36,314 nt of DNA, from contig CAZXFA010000026.1 of assembly GCA_964640085.1 (NCBI GenBank), positions 1 through 36,314 of the forward strand, read 5' to 3'. The notes under the pieces were generated by a model that saw nothing but the letters and a program-made list of their open reading frames with translations, was not told the DNA's origin and did not search any database. The first letter of the stretch is position 1; every line of letters begins with the position of its first letter. Of the stretch, positions 1 to 7,886 are shown piece after piece. This DNA is from CAZXFA01 sp964640085 (GTDB taxonomy: Bacteria > Actinomycetota > UBA4738 > HRBIN12). Made by a program: the position numbers and the translations under genes.

Positions 1-916
1 ACGGGTACTTCATCGTGACCTTCGAGCCGATGTTCCCGTCGATCCACTCCATCACGGAGTCCTCGTACGCGGCGGCCCGCTTCGTCACCAGGTTGTAGAC
101 GTTGGTCGACCAGTTCTGGATGGTCGTGTACCGGACCCGCGCGCCCTTCTTCACGATGATCTCCACCACCGCCGAGTGCAGGGAGTCGCTCGTGTAAATC
201 GGCGCCGAACACCCCTCGACGTAATGCACGTACGCGCCCTCGTCCGCGATGATCAGCGTGCGCTCGAACTGCCCCATGTTCTCCGCGTTGATCCGGAAGT
301 ACGCCTGGAGCGGGATGTCCACATGCACGCCGGGCGGGACGTAGATGAACGACCCCCCGGACCACACGGCCGAGTTGAGGGCGGCGAACTTGTTGTCGTT
401 CGGCGGGATGATCGTGCCGAAGTACTCCTTCACCAGGTCCGGGTGCTCCCGCAGGGCGGTGTCCATGTCGCTGAACAGAACGCCCATCGACCCCAGCTCC
501 TCGCGGATCTTGTGGTAGACGACCTCGGACTCGTACTGCGCGCTCACGCCGCCGAGGTACTTCTTCTCCGCCTCGGGGATCCCGAGCTTGTCCCACGTCC
601 CGCGGATGTCCTCGGGCAGGTCGTCCCACGTCTTGGCCTGGCCCTCGGTGGGTTTGAGGTAGTAGTAGATGTTGTCGAAGTCGATCTCCGACAGGTCGGC
701 ACCCCACCACGGCATCGGTCGGCCCTGGAAATGCTTCAGGGCCTTCAGGCGGAACTTCCGCATCCAGTCGGGCTCGTCCTTGATGTGCGAGATCTCCTCC
801 ACGACCTGCTCGTTCAGCCCCCGCTTGGGCTCGAACACGTAGTGGGCGGGGTCCTTCCAGTCGAAGCGATAGCCCTTGGAGAGTTCCCTGAGGTGCTCTT
901 CCTGGGTGATGGCCAC
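1..916 (-). CDS. sufB: Fe-S cluster scaffold protein SufB (partial, C-terminus beyond window)
   Basis: SufB is the core scaffold subunit of the SufBCD complex, which assembles iron-sulfur clusters in the cytoplasm. The 305 visible residues match SufB closely: EPDWMRKFRLKAL near the start, DLPEDIRGTWDKLGIPEAE, AQYESEVVYHKIREELGS, WSGGSFIYVPPGVHVDIPLQ and YVHYVEGCSAPIYTSDSLHS, ending in GSKVTMKYP. The family is usually about 470 residues, so about one third is cut off by the window edge. The start is a GTG at 914-916 preceded by AGGA; no upstream ATG fits. The 294-base gap to the rhodanese gene contains no convincing gene and should hold the promoter. The usual partners sufD, sufC and sufS would lie to the left of the window, if present. 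Identification is firm. Confidence 0.96.
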   Translation of the reverse strand, partial: MAITQEEHLRELSKGYRFDWKDPAHYVFEPKRGLNEQVVEEISHIKDEPDWMRKFRLKALKHFQGRPMPWWGADLSEIDFDNIYYYLKPTEGQAKTWDDLPEDIRGTWDKLGIPEAEKKYLGGVSAQYESEVVYHKIREELGSMGVLFSDMDTALREHPDLVKEYFGTIIPPNDNKFAALNSAVWSGGSFIYVPPGVHVDIPLQAYFRINAENMGQFERTLIIADEGAYVHYVEGCSAPIYTSDSLHSAVVEIIVKKGARVRYTTIQNWSTNVYNLVTKRAAAYEDSVMEWIDGNIGSKVTMKYP

Positions 917-1210
917 GACGATCCTTTCCTCGGTACGGGTCTTCCAGGTTCCGAAGCCAGGATACCTAGGGAAGGGGCCGAAAGTCTACTTCTGGGGTCG
1001 GAATACACGACGGGAGGGGCCCGGCCTCCCCGGACCCTCCGCCTCGAGCGAGGCCGCGACCTCGGCGTCCACCGGCTCGTTCCACAGGCGAGCGTCGATA
1101 CGACCCACGATCGGCAGACGTCGGGCCGGCGGCGCCGTCAGGTCGCCGTGGCCGAACTCCGACGCGGACCGGGGGTTGCCCTCCAACAGCGGTCGAGCGC
1201 GGTCATCGCC

Positions 1211-2053
1211 CTACCCCTTCTCGACCGGAACCCCGACGAGCGAGCCGTACTCGGTCCAGGAGCCGTCGTAGTTCTTGACGTTCCCGTACCCGAGGAGCTC
1301 GGTCAGCGCGAACCACGTATGGCTTGATCGCTCCCCGATCCGGCAGTACGCGATGACCTCGCGATCGGGCGTGACGCCTTCGGCCTCGTACAGCGTGCGC
1401 AGCTCGTCGGCCGGCCGGAAGGTCCCATCGTCGTTCGCGGCCTTGACCCACGGGATGTTGGCCGCGCCTGGGACGTGGCCGGGGACCTGCGCCTGCTCCT
1501 GCGGCAGGTGGTCGGGCGCGAGCTTCTCCCCCCGGTACTCCTCGGGCGAGCGCACGTCCACGAACGCGGCCGCGCCGAGCTTGCCGAGCACCTCGTCGCG
1601 GAGCGCCCGGATCTCCGGCCGCTCGGACGCCGCGAGCTCGATCCGCGTAGGCTCGTAGATCTTGGCCTCCGGGGTCAGCTCACGGCTCTCGAGCTCCCAC
1701 TTCTTCCGGCCGCCGTTCAGGAGTGTCACGCGGTCGAACCCGCGCAACTTCAGGATCCAGTACGCGTAGGCGGCGAACCAGTTGTTGTTGCCCCCGTACA
1801 GGACCACGGTGCTGTCATCACCGACGCCGGCGCGGGACAGGAGATCGGCGAGCTCGGCCCGGTCGACGTAGTCCCGCCCCGCCGACGCGTGCAGGTCCGC
1901 GCTCCAATCCCACCCGACGGCGCCGCGGATGTGCCCCTTCTCGTACGCGGTCGTGTCCTCGTCGACCTCGATCACGCGGATGCTCGGGTCGTCGAGGTGC
2001 TCCCCCAGCCAATGGGTCTCGACCAGCGCGTCCGGGTTCGCGTATCCGGTCAT
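1211..2053 (-). CDS. Thiosulfate sulfurtransferase (two-domain rhodanese, SseA/CysA type)
   Basis: This 280-residue protein has two rhodanese domains. The inactive N-terminal one (about 10-130) contains GHIRGAVGWDW, and the catalytic C-terminal one (about 145-275) contains FVDVRSPEEYRGE and GHVPGAANIPW. The active-site loop is CRIGERSSHT with the sulfur-accepting Cys at 237; it is the same loop type as in actinobacterial CysA/SseA enzymes. These enzymes transfer sulfane sulfur from thiosulfate to an acceptor. The ATG at 2051-2053 has a good AGGAG five bases upstream, so the longer in-frame extension is unlikely. It lies between a SufT-like gene and sufB on the same strand, so a role in supplying sulfur or sulfide for cluster assembly is plausible but inferred. 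Confidence 0.92.
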   Translation of the reverse strand: MTGYANPDALVETHWLGEHLDDPSIRVIEVDEDTTAYEKGHIRGAVGWDWSADLHASAGRDYVDRAELADLLSRAGVGDDSTVVLYGGNNNWFAAYAYWILKLRGFDRVTLLNGGRKKWELESRELTPEAKIYEPTRIELAASERPEIRALRDEVLGKLGAAAFVDVRSPEEYRGEKLAPDHLPQEQAQVPGHVPGAANIPWVKAANDDGTFRPADELRTLYEAEGVTPDREVIAYCRIGERSSHTWFALTELLGYGNVKNYDGSWTEYGSLVGVPVEKG

Positions 2054-2248
2054 CGTCTTCTCCTCCTGCTCGTCACGGTTCCTGGGAACGCGAACGGGCC
2101 GCCGGCGGCGGCCCGACACACGTGCACGGCATCGAGGGCTACCGCCCGGCGACCCTCCCGAGACAGCAGAGTCGGCTGGGGATCATCGCGCCCACCAGCC
2201 CTCGGCACCTCGTCCGGATCACGATTCCCGATCTCCCGGATAGGATTT

Positions 2249-2277
2249 GCAGGTGCGAGTCAACCCCAAGCACCTGC
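2249..2277 (-). terminator. Inverted repeat after the SufT-like gene, possible terminator
   Basis: Perfect 8-bp arms GCAGGTGC and GCACCTGC are separated by 13 bases, about 18 bases past the stop codon of the SufT-like gene on the minus strand. No T-run follows, so it would be a non-canonical terminator; a protein-binding site for the rhodanese gene cannot be excluded. Confidence 0.35.
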
Positions 2278-2294
2278 GAAGTGTCAAGGTCGGG

Positions 2295-2654
2295 TCAGAA
2301 GTAGCCGAGTGCGGCCTTGGCCTCCTCGGACATCATCTCCGGGCTCCACGGCGGCCGCAGCACCATCTCCGCCTGCACCTGGGTGACGCCGGGGACGTTG
2401 GCGAGGAACGACTGCATCTGGTGCTCGATCAACGGACCGATCGGGCACCCCATCGTGGTGAGCGTGTACTCGATGTGGACCGATCCCTCCTCGGACACAT
2501 CGACCTCGTACACGAGGCCAAGATCCACGATGTTGATCCCGAGCTCCGGGTCCACGACGTGCTTCAGGGCCTCGAGGACCTGCTCCTCGGTCACCGGCCC
2601 GTCATTCCCCTGGGAGGCATCGGCCGACCTGGCCTGCGTCGTGTTCTGGTCCAC
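2295..2654 (-). CDS. SufT/MIP18-family (DUF59) Fe-S assembly protein
   Basis: The 119-residue protein is a single DUF59 domain. It shows the family's signature DPELGINIVDLGLVYEV at about residues 36-50 and the conserved TTMGCPIGPLIEHQ with its reactive Cys near 70, followed by VTQVQAEMVLRPPWSPEMMSEEAKAALGYF, which is typical of SufT and PaaD-like proteins. SufT members help mature Fe-S proteins, including lipoyl synthase in some bacteria. That would fit the lipoate genes of this window, but the link is inference. The N-terminal 20 residues are polar and poorly conserved. The start is GTG at 2652-2654 with GAAGGA upstream. It is the first of three minus-strand genes (this gene, rhodanese, sufB) and is divergent from the response regulator. 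Confidence 0.9.
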   Translation of the reverse strand: MDQNTTQARSADASQGNDGPVTEEQVLEALKHVVDPELGINIVDLGLVYEVDVSEEGSVHIEYTLTTMGCPIGPLIEHQMQSFLANVPGVTQVQAEMVLRPPWSPEMMSEEAKAALGYF

Positions 2655-2686
2655 GAGCTTCGTTCCTTCGGGTGGGTTGAACCTCT

Positions 2687-2692
2687 ATCCTA
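2687..2692 (-). promoter_or_regulatory. Candidate -10 element for the SufT-like gene
   Basis: TAGGAT on the minus strand lies 32 bases before the GTG start, allowing a leader of about 25 nt with a ribosome-binding site. No clear -35 was found. Confidence 0.3.
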
Positions 2693-2728
2693 AGGGACGC
2701 CTAGGAGCTGAGGACTATTCCACGACCG

Positions 2729-3367
2729 ATGCCTGCCATCCGGATCCTGATCGTCGACGACCACCCGGTCACCCGGGAGGGGCTGCACGCCGCCCTCGAT
2801 CTGGAGAACGACGTCGTCGTCGTCGGCGAGGCCGAGAGCGGCGAGGATGCGATCGGCAAGGCAGGCGAGCTGTCTCCGGACATCGTCTTCATGGACGTGC
2901 GGATGCCCGGGATGAACGGCATCGAGGCGACCAAGGCGATCCGGGTCGCCTCGCCCGAGACCCGCGTGATCCTGTTCACGGTGGACGAGTCGCGCGCCTC
3001 GATCAGCGAGGCGATCCAGGCCGGCGTCTCCGGCTACCTGCTGAAGGACGCCTCAGCCGATGAGCTGGTGAACGCCGCCCGGCTGGCGCTGGAGGGCAAG
3101 GCCGTGATCCACCCACAGCTGACGCGGGCCTTCATCGAGGAGGTCCAGATCGCGGAGAAGCGCGTCGAGACCCCTCCCCTGTCCAAGCGGGAGAAGGAGA
3201 TCCTCCAGAAGGTCGCCTACGGAGCGACGACCAAGGAGGTCGCCCACGACCTCGGGATCTCACCCCACACGGTGAAGACGCACCTCGAACGCATCTTCGA
3301 GAAGCTCGGCGCCAACGACCGGGCCCAGGCCGTCGCGATCGCCATCCGCAGCGGCCTCGTCGAGTAG
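2729..3367 (+). CDS. NarL/LuxR-family two-component response regulator
   Basis: This is a 212-residue DNA-binding response regulator. The receiver domain (about 4-120) has the acidic pair D10-D11, the phosphoacceptor D56 in FMDVRMPGMNG, T84 and K106 in YLLKDAS. The C-terminal LuxR-type HTH (about 148-210) reads LSKREKEILQ, then TTKEVAHDLGISPHTVKTHLERIFEKLG. All catalytic positions are present. No histidine kinase lies beside it, so it is an orphan in this window and its signal is unknown. It is divergent from the SufT-like gene with 74 bases between the starts. The ATG at 2729 gives the standard N-terminus (IRILIVDDHP). Confidence 0.95.
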   Translation: MPAIRILIVDDHPVTREGLHAALDLENDVVVVGEAESGEDAIGKAGELSPDIVFMDVRMPGMNGIEATKAIRVASPETRVILFTVDESRASISEAIQAGVSGYLLKDASADELVNAARLALEGKAVIHPQLTRAFIEEVQIAEKRVETPPLSKREKEILQKVAYGATTKEVAHDLGISPHTVKTHLERIFEKLGANDRAQAVAIAIRSGLVE

Positions 3368-3551
3368 CCGGTTCGGTCGCTCCGGCGGCGCGCCCATAGG
3401 TCGGTGAAGCCGACGTCGTGACCGATGGTCTGCGCGCGGCCGAGGTGGCCGTCCGGACCCAGCCGTCGTGGGTCGCCACCCCGAGATCGAGCCCGGAGGC
3501 CTGAGCCTGCGCGGGCCGCGGACCTGCACTATGCTGCCGTCGGGTACCGGC

Positions 3552-4274
3552 GTGCGCAAACTCGTCCCCTGGATCGCGATCGCGTTGGCCGCCGCGGGAT
3601 GCCGCGACGCGCTGCCTCCTCCCCAGGTCGCACCGACCGTGGAGCTCGTGATCACCGAGTCGCCGAGCCCCTTCCGCGAGGTGGAGGCCGGCCAGGTCCG
3701 GGCGCTGATCCGCGACGACTGGCACCCACGCCTGGCCGGTGAGCCCGACGACGCCCGCCGTGGGTTCGTGGCGGCACCGAGGCCCGAGAGCTGGAACGGA
3801 GACCGGCCGCCGATGGAGGGGCTGGCCGCGCTGTGGGTGGACGGGACCCGGGTCGGCGTCCCCTCCGACTACTACTACCTGGCCGCGTCCGGGCCGGCGC
3901 TGGACATGATCACCCACGGGCCGTCCTGCCGGGCCACCCTGCGCCAGGTGATCGTCGACCATCGGCCCGCGTTCGCCTCGGGTGATCCGGACTCCCCAGG
4001 AGACTTCGTCGCGCAGGGGCACGGCACCTGCATGGTCGGCCACCGTCCGATCCGGTGGGCGTACTTCGTCGCCGCCCCCGGCTACGGCCCGGTGCGCGAG
4101 GTCGGGATCCCGGCCTCCACCCTGTACGTCGTGGTCGCCGTGGTCCCGGACTCGCGCCGGGCGCCGGCGGTGCTCGAGAGGCTGCTCCGGCGGACCGAGT
4201 TCGGTGGGGCGACCGTGGCGGACATGATCGCCGCGGCCCGCCCGCGCGTCTTCCAGGTGGTGGGACCGGTCTAG
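3552..4274 (+). CDS. Predicted lipoprotein of unknown function
   Basis: I do not recognise this protein. The N-terminus VRKLVPWIAIALAAAGC is a lipoprotein signal peptide with a lipobox ending at Cys 17, so the protein should be exported and lipid-anchored. The mature part, about 220 residues, contains LIRDDWHPRL, WNGDRPPMEGLAALWVDG and two cysteines (PSCRATLRQVIVDH and GHGTCMVGH) that could form a disulfide. A TATGCT -10 hexamer at 3530-3535 sits 16 bases before the GTG at 3552 and overlaps the only in-frame upstream ATG (3531), which favours the GTG start (240 residues) over ATG (247). It converges with gcvT, overlapping by 4 bases at the stop codons. Confidence 0.75.
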   Translation: MRKLVPWIAIALAAAGCRDALPPPQVAPTVELVITESPSPFREVEAGQVRALIRDDWHPRLAGEPDDARRGFVAAPRPESWNGDRPPMEGLAALWVDGTRVGVPSDYYYLAASGPALDMITHGPSCRATLRQVIVDHRPAFASGDPDSPGDFVAQGHGTCMVGHRPIRWAYFVAAPGYGPVREVGIPASTLYVVVAVVPDSRRAPAVLERLLRRTEFGGATVADMIAAARPRVFQVVGPV

Positions 4275-5368
4275 CGCGGCGACCGGTCCACGAACGGCGG
4301 CCGGGTCACGGTCGCGGCGGCGCGTCGACCCCGGATGTCGATCTCAACGCGGGTCCCCGGCCCGAACGCACCCGCCGGCGACACGTACGCGAGCCCGATC
4401 CCGGCGCCGCGGAGCGGAGAGAAGGTTCCGCTCGTGACCTCCCCCACGGGCTCGCCGCCGGCGAGCACCGGTTGATGGGCGCGAGGGATGAACCGTCGCT
4501 CTGTCGTGACGAGGCCGCGGAGGCGTGCCCGAAGCCCTTCCTCCCGCTGGCGGATCAGGGCCTTGCGCCCCCGGAACCCTCCCTTGTCGAACGAGACCGC
4601 CCAGCCCATCGCCGCCTCGAGCGATGTCCGTTCGGGCACCAGATCCTGCCCGTACAGCGGATAGCCCATCTCGAGCCGCAGGACATCGCGGGCCCCCAGG
4701 CCACAAGGCTCGACCTGGAAACCTGTCCCCGCCGACAGCCGCTCCCAGAGCTCGCTCGCGAGCCCCGCCCGGGTGAAGAGCTCGTAGCCGCGCTCTCCCG
4801 TGTAGCCGGTCCGGGCCACGATCACCTCCTCCCCCGCGTGGGACACGACCATGCAGCCCAGGTACGACAGGTCCGCGGCCTCCGGCCACAGACCGCGCAC
4901 GACCTCGAGCGAGGCCGGCCCCTGGACCCCGAGGAAGCACCGGTCCGGGTGCGCCGCCACCGCCGCCGGATCGAGCGTCTCGCGGAGGGCGCGGACGACC
5001 TTGTCCGTGTTCGAGGCGTTGGGGACGAGGAACCAGCGGTCCGGAGCCAGGCGGTACAGGAACAGGTCCTCCTCGACACCACCCCGTTCGTTCAGCAGGT
5101 GGTGGTACTGAGCCCGTCCGACCTCGACCCGTCGGAGGTCGTTGGTCAGCAGGCCCTGGAGGGCATCGAACGCCTCCGGACCAACCACGTCCACCTTCCC
5201 GAGGTGGCTGAGGTCGAACAGCCCGACGCGCTCCCGCACGGCCCGATGCTCCGCCAGTACCCCTCGATACTCGATCGGCATCAGCCAGCCGCCGAAGGCC
5301 CCGAGCTTGGCCCCAAGGTCGCGGTGGACCTCCTCGAGGGGGGTGCGATGAAGCTCCGCGTCGTCCAT
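4271..5368 (-). CDS. gcvT: Aminomethyltransferase, glycine cleavage T-protein
   Basis: GcvT moves the aminomethyl carbon from lipoylated GcvH to tetrahydrofolate and releases ammonia. The 365 residues cover the whole family length. Visible motifs are FGGWLMPIEYRG near the N-terminus, VGLFDLSHLGK, LLTNDLRRV, FLGVQGPAS, TGYTGERGYELF and GLGARDVLRLEMGYPLYGQDL, plus the C-terminal barrel with GEVTSGTFSP and GIGLAYV. The ATG at 5366-5368 is chosen because a TAGGAT -10 element ends 10 bases upstream; an ATG at 5380 would overlap that element. GcvP and GcvH are not in the window. It is divergent from lpd, whose product is the L-protein of the same glycine cleavage complex, so co-location may be functional. 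Confidence 0.93.
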   Translation of the reverse strand: MDDAELHRTPLEEVHRDLGAKLGAFGGWLMPIEYRGVLAEHRAVRERVGLFDLSHLGKVDVVGPEAFDALQGLLTNDLRRVEVGRAQYHHLLNERGGVEEDLFLYRLAPDRWFLVPNASNTDKVVRALRETLDPAAVAAHPDRCFLGVQGPASLEVVRGLWPEAADLSYLGCMVVSHAGEEVIVARTGYTGERGYELFTRAGLASELWERLSAGTGFQVEPCGLGARDVLRLEMGYPLYGQDLVPERTSLEAAMGWAVSFDKGGFRGRKALIRQREEGLRARLRGLVTTERRFIPRAHQPVLAGGEPVGEVTSGTFSPLRGAGIGLAYVSPAGAFGPGTRVEIDIRGRRAAATVTRPPFVDRSPR

Positions 5369-5378
5369 CCGGGGGGCC

Positions 5379-5420
5379 ATCCTACGTTCGCCCCGGTGCT
5401 CGGAGGAACCGCGGTAGCAT
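5379..5420. promoter_or_regulatory. Divergent gcvT/lpd promoter region with two -10 elements
   Basis: On the minus strand TAGGAT (5379-5384) lies 10 bases before the gcvT ATG. On the plus strand TAGCAT (5415-5420) lies 11 bases before the lpd ATG. Both leave room for only a few leader nucleotides, so the mRNAs should be nearly leaderless. There is no space for a glycine riboswitch. Confidence 0.6.
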
Positions 5421-5431
5421 GGCGTGCAGCG

Positions 5432-6811
5432 ATGGGGGACGCTTACGACGTAGCCGTGATCGGAGCGGGCACGGGCGGGTACTCCTGTGCGCTCCGCGCG
5501 GCTCAGCTTGGCAAGCGCGTCGCCCTCGTTGAGCGCGACGAACGCATCGGCGGGACCTGCCTGCTCCGCGGCTGTATCCCCACGAAGGCCCTGCTGCAAT
5601 CCGCCGCCGTGATGGATGCGGTGAACCGCTCGGACGAGTGGGGGATACGCGCCTCCGGCGAGCCCGACTGGGATGCGATCCAGGCCTTCGAGACCAAGAT
5701 CGTCGACAAGCTCGTGTCCGGCGTGACCGGGGTCGTGAAGGCGCGCAAGGTGGACGTGATCCGTGGCTCGGCGACCGTGCGGCCAGGGCCGGCCGTCGAG
5801 GTCGACGGTCGCAGCATCGAAGCGACGGACGTGGTCGTGGCCACCGGGTCGAAGCCGAACCTCCTCCCCGGGCTCGAGATTACCGAGCGGATCATCACGT
5901 CGGACCAGGCGCTCTGGTTCGACCGGCTGCCCGCCTCCGTGGTGATCATCGGCGCGGGGGCCATCGGGTTGGAGTTCGCGAGCTTCTACCGCTCGATGCG
6001 CGCGGAGGTCACCGTGGTGGAGGCGCTGCCTCGGCTGGCACCGCTCGAGGACGAGGCGGTCTCCAAGGAGATCGCGCGCGCGTTCCGCAAGCGGGGCATC
6101 GCGGGGCACGCCGGCGCCTCCGTCGAGGACGTGAAGGACGCCGGGGACCACGTCGAGGTGACCTTCCGGGCTGGAGGCGAAGGGCAGACGACGACGGCCG
6201 AGATCTGCCTGGTGGCCGTGGGTCGGGGGCCGGTCACCCAGGGTCTCGGGCTCGAGGAGCTCGGCGTGGAGCTCGACCGCGGGTTCGTCAAGGTGGACGA
6301 GCAGCTCCAGACCACCGTCCAGCACGTCTGGGCGCTGGGCGACGCGGCCGCCACGCCCCTCCAGCTCGCCCACGTCTCGTTCACCGAGGGCTATGCGGTG
6401 GCGGAGCGGATCGCGGGCACCGCGACCCCGGAGATCGTGTACACGGGGATCCCGAGGGTGACCTACAGCACCCCCGAGATCGCCTCGGTCGGCCTCACGG
6501 AGGCGCAGGCGACCGAGCAGGGCCACGAGGTGGAGACCGAGACTCTCAGCTTCCAGGGGATCGGGAAGGCGAACATCGTGGGCGAGGGCGGCATCGTGAA
6601 GATCGTCGCCGAGAAGGACGGCGGCCGGGTCCTCGGCGTGCACATGGTGGGTCCGCACGTCACGGACCTGATCTCCGAGTCGATGCTGATCGTGAACTGG
6701 GAGGCGGTCCCCACCGAGGTGGCGGCCCTGATCCACCCGCACCCATCCCTGTCCGAGGGCGTGGGCGAGGCCTTCCTCGCCCTGGCCGGGAAGCCGTTGC
6801 ACGGCGCGTAG
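5432..6811 (+). CDS. lpdA: Dihydrolipoyl dehydrogenase (E3)
   Basis: E3 reoxidises dihydrolipoyl groups of 2-oxoacid dehydrogenase complexes and of GcvH, using FAD and NAD+. The 459 residues have the FAD-binding VIGAGTGGY (9-17), the redox disulfide GGTCLLRGCIPTK (Cys 43 and Cys 48), the NAD-binding IIGAGAIGLEFASFY, the second FAD motif VWALGDAA, and the C-terminal HPHPSLSEGVGEA, with the catalytic His-Glu pair contributed to the partner subunit. TCLLRGC differs from the commoner TCLNVGC, but both cysteines are present. The ATG at 5432 follows a TAGCAT -10 element by 11 bases. It opens a plus-strand run with E1 alpha, E1 beta, E2 and lipB, with 10 bases to the next gene, so it is probably the shared E3. 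Confidence 0.96.
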   Translation: MGDAYDVAVIGAGTGGYSCALRAAQLGKRVALVERDERIGGTCLLRGCIPTKALLQSAAVMDAVNRSDEWGIRASGEPDWDAIQAFETKIVDKLVSGVTGVVKARKVDVIRGSATVRPGPAVEVDGRSIEATDVVVATGSKPNLLPGLEITERIITSDQALWFDRLPASVVIIGAGAIGLEFASFYRSMRAEVTVVEALPRLAPLEDEAVSKEIARAFRKRGIAGHAGASVEDVKDAGDHVEVTFRAGGEGQTTTAEICLVAVGRGPVTQGLGLEELGVELDRGFVKVDEQLQTTVQHVWALGDAAATPLQLAHVSFTEGYAVAERIAGTATPEIVYTGIPRVTYSTPEIASVGLTEAQATEQGHEVETETLSFQGIGKANIVGEGGIVKIVAEKDGGRVLGVHMVGPHVTDLISESMLIVNWEAVPTEVAALIHPHPSLSEGVGEAFLALAGKPLHGA

Positions 6812-6821
6812 GGGGACCGTC

Positions 6822-7886
6822 GTGGCGACCAAGGTATCCGACAAGAAGCGGACCCAGAAGGACTGGCGCGCCGGCCTGCCCGACGACCAGCTCCACGAGA
6901 TCCTGTACAAGCTCAAGCTCTGCCGCTACTTCGACGAGCGGATCGAGGCTCTCTACCGACAGGGACGGCTCCCCGGTGCGATCTACTCGGGTCGCGGGCA
7001 GGAGGGTACCCACGTGGGGGTGGCGTTCGCCCTCCGGGAGGACGACTCGCTCTTCCCCACGCACCGCGACCTGTCCGCGCAGCTGACGAAGGGGCTCGAT
7101 CTTCGGCGCGTGATGGCGCAGTTCTGGGGCCGGATCGATGGATACACGCGGGGACGGGACGGCAACAGCCACATCGGGGACTGGGCGGGCAATCGGACCT
7201 GGACCGTGATGTCCCACCTCCCGATCGCCTACCCGCCCGCCTGCGGCGCCGCGCTCGCGTACCTGCGGAAGGGCGAGGACCGCGTCGCGATGGCGATCTG
7301 CGGCGACGGGGCAACGTCGAACGGTCGCTGGCACGAGGCCCTCAACGTCTCCGCGATCTACCGGCTTCCCGTCGTCTGGGTCGTGAACAACAACGGGTAC
7401 GCCTATTCGACGCCGAACGAGCTCGAGTTCCCCGTTCCCACCATCGCCGAGCGGGCCGCGGCCTACGGGATGCCCGGCATCCGGGTGGACGGCGCCGAGG
7501 TCCTCGTCGTCCACGCGGCGGCGCGCGAGGCGGTCGAGCGCGCCCGATCGGGCGAGGGCCCGACCCTGATCGAAGCGATCAGCCTCCGGTGGCGGGGCCA
7601 CGCCGGACACGACCCGGCGAAGTACGTGCCGAAGGAGCTCCTCGAGGAACACATGGAGCACCGCGATCCGGTGACGCGGTTCGAGCAGCTCCTCCGTTCG
7701 CACGACCTGATCGACGACGACCACGTGAAGCGCCTGGAGGAGCGGATCAAGGGCGAGTTCGAGGCGGGCCACCGGTTCGCGCTGGATTCGCCGTTCCCCG
7801 AGCCAGGTGACGTGACCCGGGGCCTGTGGGTGGAGGAGGGTTACTGGCAGGGCGACCCCGGTCGGGGCGGTGGGACCGAGGCCTGA
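6822..7886 (+). CDS. pdhA: 2-oxoacid dehydrogenase E1 component, alpha subunit (probably pyruvate)
   Basis: The alpha subunit of the thiamine-diphosphate-dependent E1 decarboxylates a 2-oxoacid and passes the acyl group to lipoylated E2. The 354 residues contain GAIYSGRGQEGTHVG, FPTHRDLSAQL and the ThDP signature starting GDGATSNG (161-168) and ending VVNNNGY (188-194). The GTG at 6822 with GGGGA upstream follows lpd by 10 bases, and the stop overlaps the beta-subunit start by one base, so translation is probably coupled. Pyruvate is favoured because the E1s, E2 and E3 form one run, and because a second, branched-chain-type pair lies at 17372-19374. Acetoin or another 2-oxoacid cannot be excluded from sequence alone. 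Confidence 0.92.
   Translation: MATKVSDKKRTQKDWRAGLPDDQLHEILYKLKLCRYFDERIEALYRQGRLPGAIYSGRGQEGTHVGVAFALREDDSLFPTHRDLSAQLTKGLDLRRVMAQFWGRIDGYTRGRDGNSHIGDWAGNRTWTVMSHLPIAYPPACGAALAYLRKGEDRVAMAICGDGATSNGRWHEALNVSAIYRLPVVWVVNNNGYAYSTPNELEFPVPTIAERAAAYGMPGIRVDGAEVLVVHAAAREAVERARSGEGPTLIEAISLRWRGHAGHDPAKYVPKELLEEHMEHRDPVTRFEQLLRSHDLIDDDHVKRLEERIKGEFEAGHRFALDSPFPEPGDVTRGLWVEEGYWQGDPGRGGGTEA

Noticed and set aside
917..1210. A gene between sufB and the rhodanese gene
   Set aside because: The frames present have no ribosome-binding site or recognisable sequence; it is more likely the sufB promoter region.
4055..5431. A very long plus-strand frame running into lpdA and a matching long minus-strand frame upstream of gcvT
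   Set aside because: Both are GC-rich antisense frames of real genes. The lpdA and gcvT starts are fixed by family N-termini and -10 elements.
5369..5431. Glycine riboswitch in front of gcvT
   Set aside because: Only 63 bases separate the two divergent start codons, both with near-leaderless promoters; there is no room and no conserved core.
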